Both the position numbers and the translations under genes were made by a program. Shown piece by piece: positions 29,013 to 36,330 of a stretch of DNA of 36,330 nucleotides (positions are counted from its first letter, which is position 1; each line of letters begins with the position of its first letter). The DNA is from Pseudomonadota bacterium (GTDB lineage Bacteria; Pseudomonadota; Alphaproteobacteria; Sphingomonadales; SMXR01). The stretch lies in the NCBI GenBank assembly GCA_022566215.1, contig JADFJJ010000016.1, forward strand, positions 1 through 36,330, given 5' to 3'. The notes below the pieces were generated by a model, which did no database searches, was not told the DNA's origin, and saw only the letters and a list, made by a program, of their open reading frames with translations.

Positions 29013-29017
29013 TTGAT

Positions 29018-29653
29018 GTGATTGAACTTATCACTGCTACAGAATGGGCGAACTCCCCGGAAATCCGCCGGGAGGTTTTTGAGTTTCGCCACCGCATTTT
29101 TGTCAAGCGGCTGGGCTGGGAAATCCCCTCAATAGATTCCATGGAATTTGACAATTATGACGCCCTGCTGCCGGTAAATATGATCGCCCGCGATGCCTCG
29201 GGCCGCCTGACCGCCACCTGGAGGCTGCTGCCGACCACCGGCCCCTATATGCTGCGCAATACATTTCAGGACCTTCTGGGCGAGATGGAAGCCCCGGTCA
29301 GTGAGGCTGTCTGGGAGATTAGCCGTTTTGCCTTTGACCCCCGGGAAACCGGATCCCGCAGGGTTTCCGAATTTGCCAAAATTGCCGGAGAGACGTTTTG
29401 CGCCCTGGGTGAATTCGGACTCCAGATCGGAATGAATGAGGTTATCGGCGTCTACGATATGAGAATTTCCCATATCCTGAAAACCCTGGGATGTCTTCCT
29501 TTATGGATCGGAAAACCCAAAAGAATTGGCAACTGTTTAGCCGTTGCCGCCAGTTTTGAAGTCTCTTTAAAACGGCTTCGGTCTTTAAGACAAACGCTCG
29601 CACGGTCCAAACCAATACTCATTCCCTTCACCCCAACAAGGAAAGCAGCATGA
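29018..29653 (+). CDS. luxI: LuxI-family N-acyl homoserine lactone synthase
   Basis: A 211-residue AHL synthase making the signal from S-adenosylmethionine and an acyl-ACP or acyl-CoA. Conserved residues occur at near-canonical numbers: R24, F28 and W34 (FRHRIFVKRLGW), D45 and D48 (MEFDNYD), R69 (TATWRLLPT), F83, E100 and R103 (VWEISRFAF). The start is GTG 29018, with AAGGGA upstream and within a hairpin. The acyl chain made cannot be predicted. Its TGA overlaps the next start (ATGA), so it leads the luxI - small A - P450 - PhyH - small B operon. Confidence 0.95.
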   Translation: MIELITATEWANSPEIRREVFEFRHRIFVKRLGWEIPSIDSMEFDNYDALLPVNMIARDASGRLTATWRLLPTTGPYMLRNTFQDLLGEMEAPVSEAVWEISRFAFDPRETGSRRVSEFAKIAGETFCALGEFGLQIGMNEVIGVYDMRISHILKTLGCLPLWIGKPKRIGNCLAVAASFEVSLKRLRSLRQTLARSKPILIPFTPTRKAA

Positions 29654-29880
29654 ACGATCTTCAAACAAACCGGCCGGATTTCCCGGAAGAAACGCCCAGG
29701 GAAAAACTTTCAGGCATTTTCCAGGCGCTGGAATTCATCGCCCGTGAAAGTGAAAAACTGGGGCTCAAATTTACCGCCCACATGATCGGGGTGGCCGCGG
29801 ATCTGGCAGTCATAGAACAGTCAGAAACAGAAAATCCGACCGTTACCCCATTCAAACACGAACACCTGTCAAAACAGTAA
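29650..29880 (+). CDS. Small protein A of the luxI operon, unknown family
   Basis: A 76-residue acidic protein that I do not recognise. It starts inside the luxI stop (ATGA overlap), so it is translationally coupled to the AHL synthase, and ends 22 nt before the P450. Residues 19-58 look like two amphipathic helices joined at LGL (LSGIFQALEFIARESEKLGL, then KFTAHMIGVAADLAVIEQ); the ends are polar and Pro-rich. There is no signal peptide, membrane segment, Cys or phosphopantetheine motif. The helical core aligns with small protein B at 32220-32420, with about 10 identities in 38 positions including LGL. It could be an accessory or regulator of the oxygenases or of LuxI. Confidence 0.8.
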   Translation: MNDLQTNRPDFPEETPREKLSGIFQALEFIARESEKLGLKFTAHMIGVAADLAVIEQSETENPTVTPFKHEHLSKQ

Positions 29881-29902
29881 AGATTGGAAAACGGATACAG
29901 CG

Positions 29903-31312
29903 ATGACAACGATGCAGAAAATCACTCCCATGAGTTTCCGGAAAGCCAAAAGAGCCGGGCCCAGGGGGCTGCCGTTGGTCGGCTCATTGTTCCAGATGCG
30001 AAAAGACCCGCTAAAATTCTTTACCGGAATCTCCAGGGAATACGGTGATGTGGTTCCTGTTAAAATTGGCTTTGAGACCATTTACCTGATCAATCACCCG
30101 GACCACCTGAAAAGAATATTCCAGGACAACCGCGACAATTATGTCCGCAGCAAGTATTACGCTCAGCTCTCGCCGATTATCGGCGATGGCCTGTTCACCC
30201 TTGAGGGCAAAGCCTGGCGGCGCCAGAGAAAGGCCGCGCAACCCGCGGTCAGCGGCCCCAATCTGGTGAATATGACCGGTGTCATGGTCAAGGTTGTCCG
30301 GGAAATGATCGGGCGTCTGCGGGATTATGAAAAAAACGATACGCCTTTGGAAATTTCCAAGGAAGCCTTTCATTTCAAACTGACAATAGTGATGAGGTCG
30401 CTGTTCAACGCCGACCTTGACCGGGAAACCTTTGAAAAAGTTTTGACCGCCCTGACGGTTATCCTCAAGGAAATCGAAAAGCGCGTCTGGGAGATGTTTT
30501 CCCCTCCCCTGTGGCTGCCGTCACGGCGGATCCGGAAACTTCAGGCAGCCATCAACACCATGGGCCAAATCATTGACGGCATCGTGGAAAACAGACTGGA
30601 CAGCAAAGTATTTCACAATGACCTGCTTGATATGCTGATCCGCGCTGAAAAAATTTATGGATGGGATCAAACCTCGCTTCGCTCAATCCGTGACCAGGTG
30701 ATCTCGATTGCCATCGCCGGACATGAAACCGGGGCTGTTGCCCTCTGCTGGCTTACTTACGAGCTTTCAAAAAATCCCGCCATCGCCGGTAAAATCCGGC
30801 AGGAGGCTGATGCCGTGTTCGGCGACAAGGACCCTGACTTCAATTCCTTCCAGAAGCTGAAATATACCCACCAGGTGTTCAAGGAAATCCTCAGGCTTTA
30901 TCCGCCTCTTTGGACCGTATCGCGGCAAACGGTCTCAGCGGATGTTCTGGGACAGCACAAACTTCCCAAGGGTGCAATTGTCATGCTCTCCCCTTACGTT
31001 ATGCACCGCAATCCCAGGTTCTGGAATAACCCTGAAGTTTTCGATCCCGACCGTTTTTTGCCGAAGCAAGAGGCAAAACGCCATAAGCACGCCTATTTTC
31101 CCTTTGGCGGCGGTCCACATCTTTGCCTGGGCAACCGCTTTGGCACTCTGGAAGGGGTGATGAGCTTGGCCATGCTGTGTCAGAAATTCGATTTTGAGGT
31201 GTGCCCCGGGCAAAAACTCGAACCGGTGCCGATGACCACCCTCAGGCCGTCCGGCCGCATGTTTATAAAAGTCCGCAAGGGTGATGAAACCAGACGCCGG
31301 CTGGCCGCTTAG
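29903..31312 (+). CDS. Cytochrome P450 monooxygenase
   Basis: A 469-residue soluble P450. It has the I-helix oxygen-activation motif AGHETG (about 272-277), ExxR with E328 (FKEILRLYPPLW), PERF-like FDPDRFLP, and the heme loop FPFGGGPHLCLGNRFG with thiolate C408. An N-terminal GPRGLPLVGSLFQM resembles the proline hinge, but there is no membrane anchor. The sequence resembles the CYP4/CYP102-like fatty-acid hydroxylase grouping; the substrate is not determinable. No ferredoxin or reductase is encoded nearby, so electrons must come from elsewhere. It is third in the luxI operon, 14 nt before the PhyH-like gene, so density-dependent expression is likely. Confidence 0.93.
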   Translation: MTTMQKITPMSFRKAKRAGPRGLPLVGSLFQMRKDPLKFFTGISREYGDVVPVKIGFETIYLINHPDHLKRIFQDNRDNYVRSKYYAQLSPIIGDGLFTLEGKAWRRQRKAAQPAVSGPNLVNMTGVMVKVVREMIGRLRDYEKNDTPLEISKEAFHFKLTIVMRSLFNADLDRETFEKVLTALTVILKEIEKRVWEMFSPPLWLPSRRIRKLQAAINTMGQIIDGIVENRLDSKVFHNDLLDMLIRAEKIYGWDQTSLRSIRDQVISIAIAGHETGAVALCWLTYELSKNPAIAGKIRQEADAVFGDKDPDFNSFQKLKYTHQVFKEILRLYPPLWTVSRQTVSADVLGQHKLPKGAIVMLSPYVMHRNPRFWNNPEVFDPDRFLPKQEAKRHKHAYFPFGGGPHLCLGNRFGTLEGVMSLAMLCQKFDFEVCPGQKLEPVPMTTLRPSGRMFIKVRKGDETRRRLAA

Positions 31313-31326
31313 GAAGGAGATTACAA

Positions 31327-32223
31327 ATGACCTTGCCAATTATCAATTGCCCCGTTTCCGCGGGTGAGGTTTTCAGGTTTATCAAAAAAGAGGGGTACGC
31401 AATCATCAAAGGATTAGCCCCTTCCAATGTTATTAAAGCCGTCGCCGGCCAGTTGGAGCCATTTTTTGGCCAAACGCCTAATTGTGAGGGTTATTTCTGG
31501 GGTTTTAAAACAATCAGAATGGGGGGAATAATTACCAAATCCTCCGCCAGCCATGAATTAATCACCCACCCTCTTATTCTGGAAATTGTTCAGGCCGTCC
31601 TTGGCCCTTATTGCAGCAGCTTTCAGCTTAACCTGACCCAGGCGATACGCATCGAACCGGGAGAGATCAAGCAGCCCCTCCACCGGGACCAGGAGGTGTT
31701 CCCATATGAGCATCCAGGTTCGGAGTGCCAGATCAACGTCATGTGGGCGCTGGATGATTTCACCAAGGAAAACGGGGCAACCCGCATTATACCCCGCAGC
31801 CATTTGCAAAAGCTTGACCGGGATCCACCCGAAGACCAGATTATACCAGCTGAAATGCCGCGCGGGACGGCGTTGATTTATCTCGGCTCTCTCACTCATT
31901 CCGGAGGGGGAAACAGAACCACGCAGCCCCGGACGGGACTTGCCATTAGCTATTCCCTGGGATGGCTCAGACAGGCAGAAAATCAATTTCTGGCGGTCCC
32001 TCCGGAAATTGCCCGCACACTGCCGGAAAAATTAACCTCTCTGATCGGCTACAGAATTCATGAACCTAACCTTGGTTGGTATGAAGGCCAGGATCCAAAA
32101 ATCCTATTAAGCGGGGAACGGCCCGTAACCCTTCCAGCGCGTGATTATATACCCAGGCAAATTACTGAAAAACTGAAGGAGCGCCAGGAAAAACTCCTCA
32201 AATTGGAAAAGGAAGCGGCATGA
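31327..32223 (+). CDS. Phytanoyl-CoA dioxygenase (PhyH)-family Fe(II)/2-oxoglutarate oxygenase
   Basis: A 298-residue non-heme iron oxygenase. Iron ligands are H119 and D121 in QPLHRDQEVF, and H191 in GSLTHSGGGN, with the 2-oxoglutarate-binding Arg probably R202 (TTQPRTG). The double-stranded beta-helix core is seen in INVMWALDDFTKENGATRIIPRSH. PhyH relatives hydroxylate acyl-CoAs and many secondary metabolites. AGGAGA precedes the ATG, 14 nt after the P450. Its stop overlaps the start of small protein B (ATGA). Two successive oxygenases suggest stepwise oxidation of one substrate, which is inference. Confidence 0.92.
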   Translation: MTLPIINCPVSAGEVFRFIKKEGYAIIKGLAPSNVIKAVAGQLEPFFGQTPNCEGYFWGFKTIRMGGIITKSSASHELITHPLILEIVQAVLGPYCSSFQLNLTQAIRIEPGEIKQPLHRDQEVFPYEHPGSECQINVMWALDDFTKENGATRIIPRSHLQKLDRDPPEDQIIPAEMPRGTALIYLGSLTHSGGGNRTTQPRTGLAISYSLGWLRQAENQFLAVPPEIARTLPEKLTSLIGYRIHEPNLGWYEGQDPKILLSGERPVTLPARDYIPRQITEKLKERQEKLLKLEKEAA

Positions 32224-32420
32224 ATAAAGCAATTCAGAAACCCCTTGTTCAGGACGTTCAGCCCACTGTTACAGCACTCTGTAACCAGATGGTAAATATT
32301 ATTTCCGGCTTATATTTTGTTGAAAAGGAATTAAGAACCTTGGGTTTGGATACTGCTTCAAATCTAATCAAGGGCGCTACTTACTCGTTGCGGGAAGAAA
32401 TTATAAAAATTACAAAATAA
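32220..32420 (+). CDS. Small protein B of the luxI operon, paralogue of small protein A
   Basis: A 66-residue protein of unknown family, coupled to the PhyH-like gene by an ATGA overlap. Residues about 25-62 form a predicted helix pair around LGL (MVNIISGLYFVEKELRTLGL, then DTASNLIKGATYSLREEI). Aligned with small protein A, the shared positions are I, L, F, E, LGL, I, A and E, a pattern unlikely by chance for two proteins of one operon. It is less acidic than A. There is no export signal or cofactor motif. It is the last gene of the operon. Confidence 0.75.
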   Translation: MNKAIQKPLVQDVQPTVTALCNQMVNIISGLYFVEKELRTLGLDTASNLIKGATYSLREEIIKITK

Positions 32421-32477
32421 GAAGCTCTTCCAGTAGCTGAGTTGTTTACATTTGGCCTGTAATTGCAGGGGTTCCAA

Positions 32478-32567
32478 ATGCAAAATTTTCAGCTTTTCCA
32501 CCTCTTGACATATGTCCTTTTGTTAATAGCGCTGGCGATCTTCCTCGGCGCTATTATTATAAAATGA
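32478..32567 (+). CDS. Predicted 29-residue single-pass membrane micropeptide
   Basis: A small frame with a good ribosome site (AGGGG, 6 nt before the ATG) encodes MQNFQLFHLLTYV followed by LLLIALAIFLGAIIIK and a TGA. A polar N-terminus is followed by ~20 hydrophobic residues and a final Lys, as in small inner-membrane regulators. It lies 57 bp after small protein B on the same strand. It has no recognised relative, and expression is unproven; a chance hydrophobic frame in AT-rich DNA is the alternative. Confidence 0.4.
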   Translation: MQNFQLFHLLTYVLLLIALAIFLGAIIIK

Positions 32568-32881
32568 CTTAAAAGGACACATAACTACCAAGTCAGACTT
32601 TCAAGAAATACCGTTCCAAACCTGACGGATAATGATTCCTGAACGACTCAGGTGAAAAAAATTTTCGCTTTTTGGCTGCGTTTGGGGTGATTTTTTACCG
32701 TTGCAAAATTGGCTGGGAAAACCTGAATAAATACAAGACCTTGTGGACGATATAAATTCAATACATATATCTTGTATTCTATAGTGCAAGGTGTAGACTG
32801 GAAGGCCGTGAGGGATTAGGGGGTTTCTCCCCCTTCATCAGGAAAAATGTTAAAATAGAAAAATGACAAGAGGTCATTGAG
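32568..32881. other. 314-bp region upstream of nrdJ
   Basis: An AT-rich leader with no gene. TTGTAT (32772-32777) and TAGACT, 16 nt later, form a possible promoter. AGGGGG/CCCCCT (32818-32834) forms a 6-bp hairpin with a TTTCT loop. ATATCTTGTAT at about 32767-32777 resembles half of an NrdR box, but no correctly spaced pair exists. AGAGGT lies 9 nt before the nrdJ ATG. No cobalamin riboswitch was seen. Confidence 0.35.
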
Positions 32882-35800
32882 ATGCATGTTGCGCGCCACT
32901 TCACAAAATCAGGGCAATCCCCCTACCAGGATATTGCCTTCAGGAAGGTTTCAAGCCTGATCCGCAACCCGGACGGCAAGGTCGTTTTCGATATGGGTGA
33001 CATTGAAGCGCCTGAGAAGTGGAGCCAGGTGGCGGTCGACGTCATGGCCCAGAAATATTTCCGCAAGGCGGGCATCCCGGCAGCGCTGAAACCGGTCAAA
33101 GAGAAAGGCATCCCGGAATTCCTGTGGCGCCATACCGAGGACCAGGAGGCGCTGGAAAAATTGCCTGAGGATGAGCGTTATGTCCATGAGGCCAGCGTCA
33201 AGCAGGTATTCGACCGGCTGGCCGGCACCTGGGCCTATTGGGGCTGGAAGGGCGGCTATTTTTCCAGCGAGGAGGATGCCAGGAGCTTCTACGATGAAAT
33301 GCGCTACATGCTGGCCCACCAGATGGCCGCGCCCAATTCACCGCAGTGGTTCAACACCGGCGTACACTGGGCCTATGGCATCGACGGCCCGGCCCAGGGG
33401 CACTATTACGTCGATTATAAAACCGGCAAGCTGACCAAATCCAAATCGGCTTATGAACACCCCCAGCCCCACGCCTGTTTTATCCTGAGCGTCACCGATG
33501 ATCTGGTGAATGAGGGCGGGATTATGGATTTGTGGACCCGCGAAGCCCGCCTTTTCAAATACGGCTCCGGGACCGGGTCAAATTTTTCCCGGCTGCGCGG
33601 CCAGGATGAGCCGTTATCAGGCGGCGGCAAATCCTCGGGCCTGATGAGCTTCCTGAAAATCGGCGACCGGGCCGCCGGGGCGATCAAGTCGGGCGGCACC
33701 ACGCGGCGGGCGGCCAAGATGGTGATCGTGGATATCGATCACCCGGATATCGAGGAATTTATCAACTGGAAGGTCAAGGAAGAACAAAAGGTCGCCGCCC
33801 TGGTGGCCGGGTCGAAAATCTGCGAGACGATGCTAAAGCGGATCCTGGCGGCCTGCGCCGAAACCGATATCGAAGGCGAGAATGCTTTTGATCCGAAGGA
33901 AAATTACGAGCTGAAAGGGGCGATTGTCGCCGCCCGGGAAGCTTTTGTGCCCGATAATTATATCGAGCGCACGATCACCTTCGCCCGCCAGGGATACACC
34001 GACCTTGATTTTCACACTTATACCACCGACTGGGACGGCGAGGCTTACCGGACCGTTTCCGGGCAAAACTCCAACAATTCCGTCCGCGTCACCGATGATT
34101 TCATGAAGGCGATCCGGGATGACGCCAATTGGTCCCTGAAGCGGCGCACCGACGGCAAGGTCAGCAAAACCATGAAGGCCCGGGAGCTGTGGGAGACCGT
34201 CTCCAGGGCGGCATGGATGTGCGCCGATCCCGGGATCCAGTTCGACACCACTGTCAATGACTGGCACACCTGCCCGGCCTCGGGGCCGATCCGGGCCTCG
34301 AACCCGTGCTCGGAATACATGTTCCTGGATAACACCGCGTGCAATCTCGCTTCGCTCAACCTGATGACGTTCCGGCGTGAAGACGGCGCTTTTGACGTAG
34401 CCGCATTCACCCATACGGTCCGGCTGTGGACGGTGATCCTTGAGATTTCAGTCATGATGGCGCAGTTCCCCTCAAAAGAAATCGCCGACCTGTCCTACAA
34501 ATTCCGCACCCTTGGGCTCGGTTTCGCCAATCTGGGCGGGTTTGTCATGGCCTCCGGCTTGTCTTACGACAGCACTGAAAGCCGGGCCATTTGCGCCGCA
34601 ATATCAGCACTGATGACCGGCGCCTGTTATGCCGCTTCCGCGGAAATGGCCAAGGAGTTAGGTGCTTTTGATGGCTATGGGGAAAACAAGGACCACATGC
34701 TTCGCGTGATCCGCAATCACCGGCGCGCCGCCAAGGAAAAGACCGTGGGGTATGAGTATCTGCACACCCTGCCGGTCCCCTTAAGGGCCAAAGAATGTCC
34801 CGACGCGGCCCTGGCCAAAGCTGCCGCGGCGGCTTGGGATGAAGCGCTGGCGCTGGGTGAGAAGCACGGCTTCCGCAACGCGCAAGTCACGGTGATCGCG
34901 CCGACCGGGACCATCGGCCTGGTGATGGATTGCGATACCACCGGGATTGAACCCGATTTCGCCCTGGTGAAATTCAAGACCCTGGCCGGCGGCGGGTATT
35001 TCAAGATAATCAACCGGCTGGTGCCGCTGGCGCTGTCGCAGCTTGGCTATAGCAAAGGCGAAGTGGATGACATTATCATCTTTGCGCTCGGCAACGGAGC
35101 CCTCAAGGAGGCCCCGGGCATTAACCACGAGTCTTTGAAGGAAAAAGGTTTCGGGGAAAAGGAAATTGAAAAGGTTGAGGAGGCCCTGAAGTCGGCATTC
35201 GACATCAAGTTCGTCTTCAACCGCTGGACGCTTGGTGATGAGTTTTGCAAGGAAACGCTTAAAATCGATGAGGCGCTGCTGGATGATCTCTCGTTCAACC
35301 TTTTGAAGCACATCGGATATACCAGGACCGAGATTGAGGACGCCAACATTTACTGTTGCGGGGCGATGACTTTGGAGGGTGCGCCGCATCTCAAGGAAGA
35401 ACACTATCCGGTGTTCGATTGCGCCAATCCGTGCGGCAAGACAGGAACCCGCTCACTTTCAACCGAATCCCACATCAAGATGATGGCCGCTTCCCAGCCG
35501 TTTATCTCGGGGGCGATTTCCAAGACCATTAACATGCCCCATTCTGCAACCCTTGAGGACTGTTCCAAGGCGTTCGAGTTGTCGTGGTCGTTAGGCCTGA
35601 AGGCCAATGCCCTTTACCGCGACGGCTCGAAACTCTCACAGCCGCTCTCGGCCGCGATCCTGACCGAGCAAGAACTTGATGATGTGATGGAACAGCCGGC
35701 CGCCAAGCAGGCGCAAGTGGTGGCCGAGAAAATCGTGGAGCGGGTCCAACAGCGTTCCCGGCTGCCGCAACGGCGCAAGGGCTACACCCAAAAGGCGGTC

Positions 35801-36330
35801 GTCGGCGGTCACAAGATTTACCTTCGGACCGGTGAATACGATGACGGCCGGATTGGTGAGATTTTCCTCGACATGCACAAGGAAGGGGCGGCGTTTCGCT
35901 CGATGATGAACAACTTCGCGATCGCCATTTCGATCGGCCTTCAGTATGGCGTGCCGCTGGATGAATTCGTCGATGCCTATGTCTTTACCCGTTTCGAGCC
36001 TTCGGGCCTGGTCCAGGGTAACGACGCCATCAAGATGGCGACCAGTGTGCTCGACTACATTTTCCGCGAGCTGGCGATTTCCTACCAGGGGCGCACTGAT
36101 CTGGCCCACGCCAATGAGGAGGATCTGAAGCAAACCACCGTCGGCCGCGGGTCAGGCGACCGGCCTTCGCAAATGGGGGCGGAAACCGCCATGCGGCTGA
36201 CCTCGACCGGGTATGTTCGCAACAATCTTTATGTCCTGAAACAGGGGAGCGTTAAAAAGGCCGCCTCCGGCGGGGGCGGCGGCGGCGCACCCTCCCCCGA
36301 TGCGATTCACCGCACCCAGGCCAGGATGAA
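32882..36330 (+). CDS. nrdJ: Adenosylcobalamin-dependent (class II) ribonucleotide reductase, 3' end off window
   Basis: The frame is open from ATG 32882 to the window end (1149 codons), so the C-terminus is missing. It is the large alphaproteobacterial NrdJ, which makes deoxynucleotides using adenosylcobalamin and needs no oxygen. Visible elements are [28 protein letters not shown], the active-site segment [20 protein letters not shown], and the phosphate-binding [21 protein letters not shown]. The final visible codons are a Gly-rich linker ([20 protein letters not shown]), which in this family leads to the C-terminal Cys/zinc region beyond the window. AGAGGT lies upstream. Confidence 0.96.
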   Translation, partial: MHVARHFTKSGQSPYQDIAFRKVSSLIRNPDGKVVFDMGDIEAPEKWSQVAVDVMAQKYFRKAGIPAALKPVKEKGIPEFLWRHTEDQEALEKLPEDERYVHEASVKQVFDRLAGTWAYWGWKGGYFSSEEDARSFYDEMRYMLAHQMAAPNSPQWFNTGVHWAYGIDGPAQGHYYVDYKTGKLTKSKSAYEHPQPHACFILSVTDDLVNEGGIMDLWTREARLFKYGSGTGSNFSRLRGQDEPLSGGGKSSGLMSFLKIGDRAAGAIKSGGTTRRAAKMVIVDIDHPDIEEFINWKVKEEQKVAALVAGSKICETMLKRILAACAETDIEGENAFDPKENYELKGAIVAAREAFVPDNYIERTITFARQGYTDLDFHTYTTDWDGEAYRTVSGQNSNNSVRVTDDFMKAIRDDANWSLKRRTDGKVSKTMKARELWETVSRAAWMCADPGIQFDTTVNDWHTCPASGPIRASNPCSEYMFLDNTACNLASLNLMTFRREDGAFDVAAFTHTVRLWTVILEISVMMAQFPSKEIADLSYKFRTLGLGFANLGGFVMASGLSYDSTESRAICAAISALMTGACYAASAEMAKELGAFDGYGENKDHMLRVIRNHRRAAKEKTVGYEYLHTLPVPLRAKECPDAALAKAAAAAWDEALALGEKHGFRNAQVTVIAPTGTIGLVMDCDTTGIEPDFALVKFKTLAGGGYFKIINRLVPLALSQLGYSKGEVDDIIIFALGNGALKEAPGINHESLKEKGFGEKEIEKVEEALKSAFDIKFVFNRWTLGDEFCKETLKIDEALLDDLSFNLLKHIGYTRTEIEDANIYCCGAMTLEGAPHLKEEHYPVFDCANPCGKTGTRSLSTESHIKMMAASQPFISGAISKTINMPHSATLEDCSKAFELSWSLGLKANALYRDGSKLSQPLSAAILTEQELDDVMEQPAAKQAQVVAEKIVERVQQRSRLPQRRKGYTQKAVVGGHKIYLRTGEYDDGRIGEIFLDMHKEGAAFRSMMNNFAIAISIGLQYGVPLDEFVDAYVFTRFEPSGLVQGNDAIKMATSVLDYIFRELAISYQGRTDLAHANEEDLKQTTVGRGSGDRPSQMGAETAMRLTSTGYVRNNLYVLKQGSVKKAASGGGGGGAPSPDAIHRTQARM

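Noticed and set aside
32765-32787. Possible NrdR boxes upstream of nrdJ
   Set aside because: Right half-sites (ATATCTTGTAT and CTATAGTGC) look good, but left halves do not match and they are about 10 bp apart, not the usual ~31-bp centre spacing.
32568-32881. Cobalamin riboswitch before the B12-dependent reductase
   Set aside because: No B12-box-like conserved segment, and the available leader shows only one short hairpin.

Overview
The window reads as a chromosomal segment of an uncultured-type alphaproteobacterium, nearest in gene order to Rhodospirillales-like lineages. The lineage call is inference from three things: a bacterial NDUFA12-type complex I accessory subunit beside mlaD; the order aroQ-accB-accC-aat-DUF2155-mlaD-NDUFA12; and an RNase E, amidase, PBP1A, prfB neighbourhood. 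The large B12-dependent ribonucleotide reductase and the fused ThiS-ThiG protein also fit. No rRNA, tRNA, CRISPR array, prophage or insertion sequence was recognised.

Layout. Bases 1-~781 carry the end of a hybrid histidine kinase that stops in mid receiver domain. It meets, head-on, a YhdP/AsmA-like gene on the minus strand that also lacks its end, so the point near 765-785 looks like a rearrangement or assembly join. From 2.7 to 9.6 kb lie glnE, a BCP/PrxQ peroxiredoxin, an M23 endopeptidase overlapping a bactofilin, and a Tat-exported DUF839 (PhoX-like) protein. From 9.9 to 14.9 kb, on the minus strand, lie prfB (with an intact programmed +1 frameshift), a class A PBP and an AMIN/Amidase_3 amidase. 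From 15.4 to 20 kb are RNase E, a periplasmic M48 protease with a TPR-like tail, and a DsbA-like oxidoreductase.

A small AT-richer accessory islet at 20.0-22.2 kb holds a HigBA toxin-antitoxin pair, a perfect 46-bp hairpin and a cysteine-rich protein with a C-terminal PD-(D/E)XK/VSR-like nuclease domain. A fused thiS-thiG follows, and then the conserved block aroQ-accB-accC-aat / DUF2155-mlaD-NDUFA12.

The most distinctive locus is at 28.1-32.4 kb: luxR, luxI and then a tightly coupled set, small protein A, cytochrome P450, phytanoyl-CoA-dioxygenase-like oxygenase, small protein B. Stop/start overlaps and gaps of 14-22 nt indicate one operon led by the AHL synthase. The two small proteins bracketing the oxygenases share a weak but clear sequence core and look like paralogues of an unrecognised family. 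This suggests a quorum-sensing-linked oxidative tailoring system whose substrate, possibly the AHL itself or a fatty-acid-derived metabolite, cannot be read from sequence. A 29-residue predicted membrane micropeptide with a good ribosome site lies just downstream. The window ends inside nrdJ.
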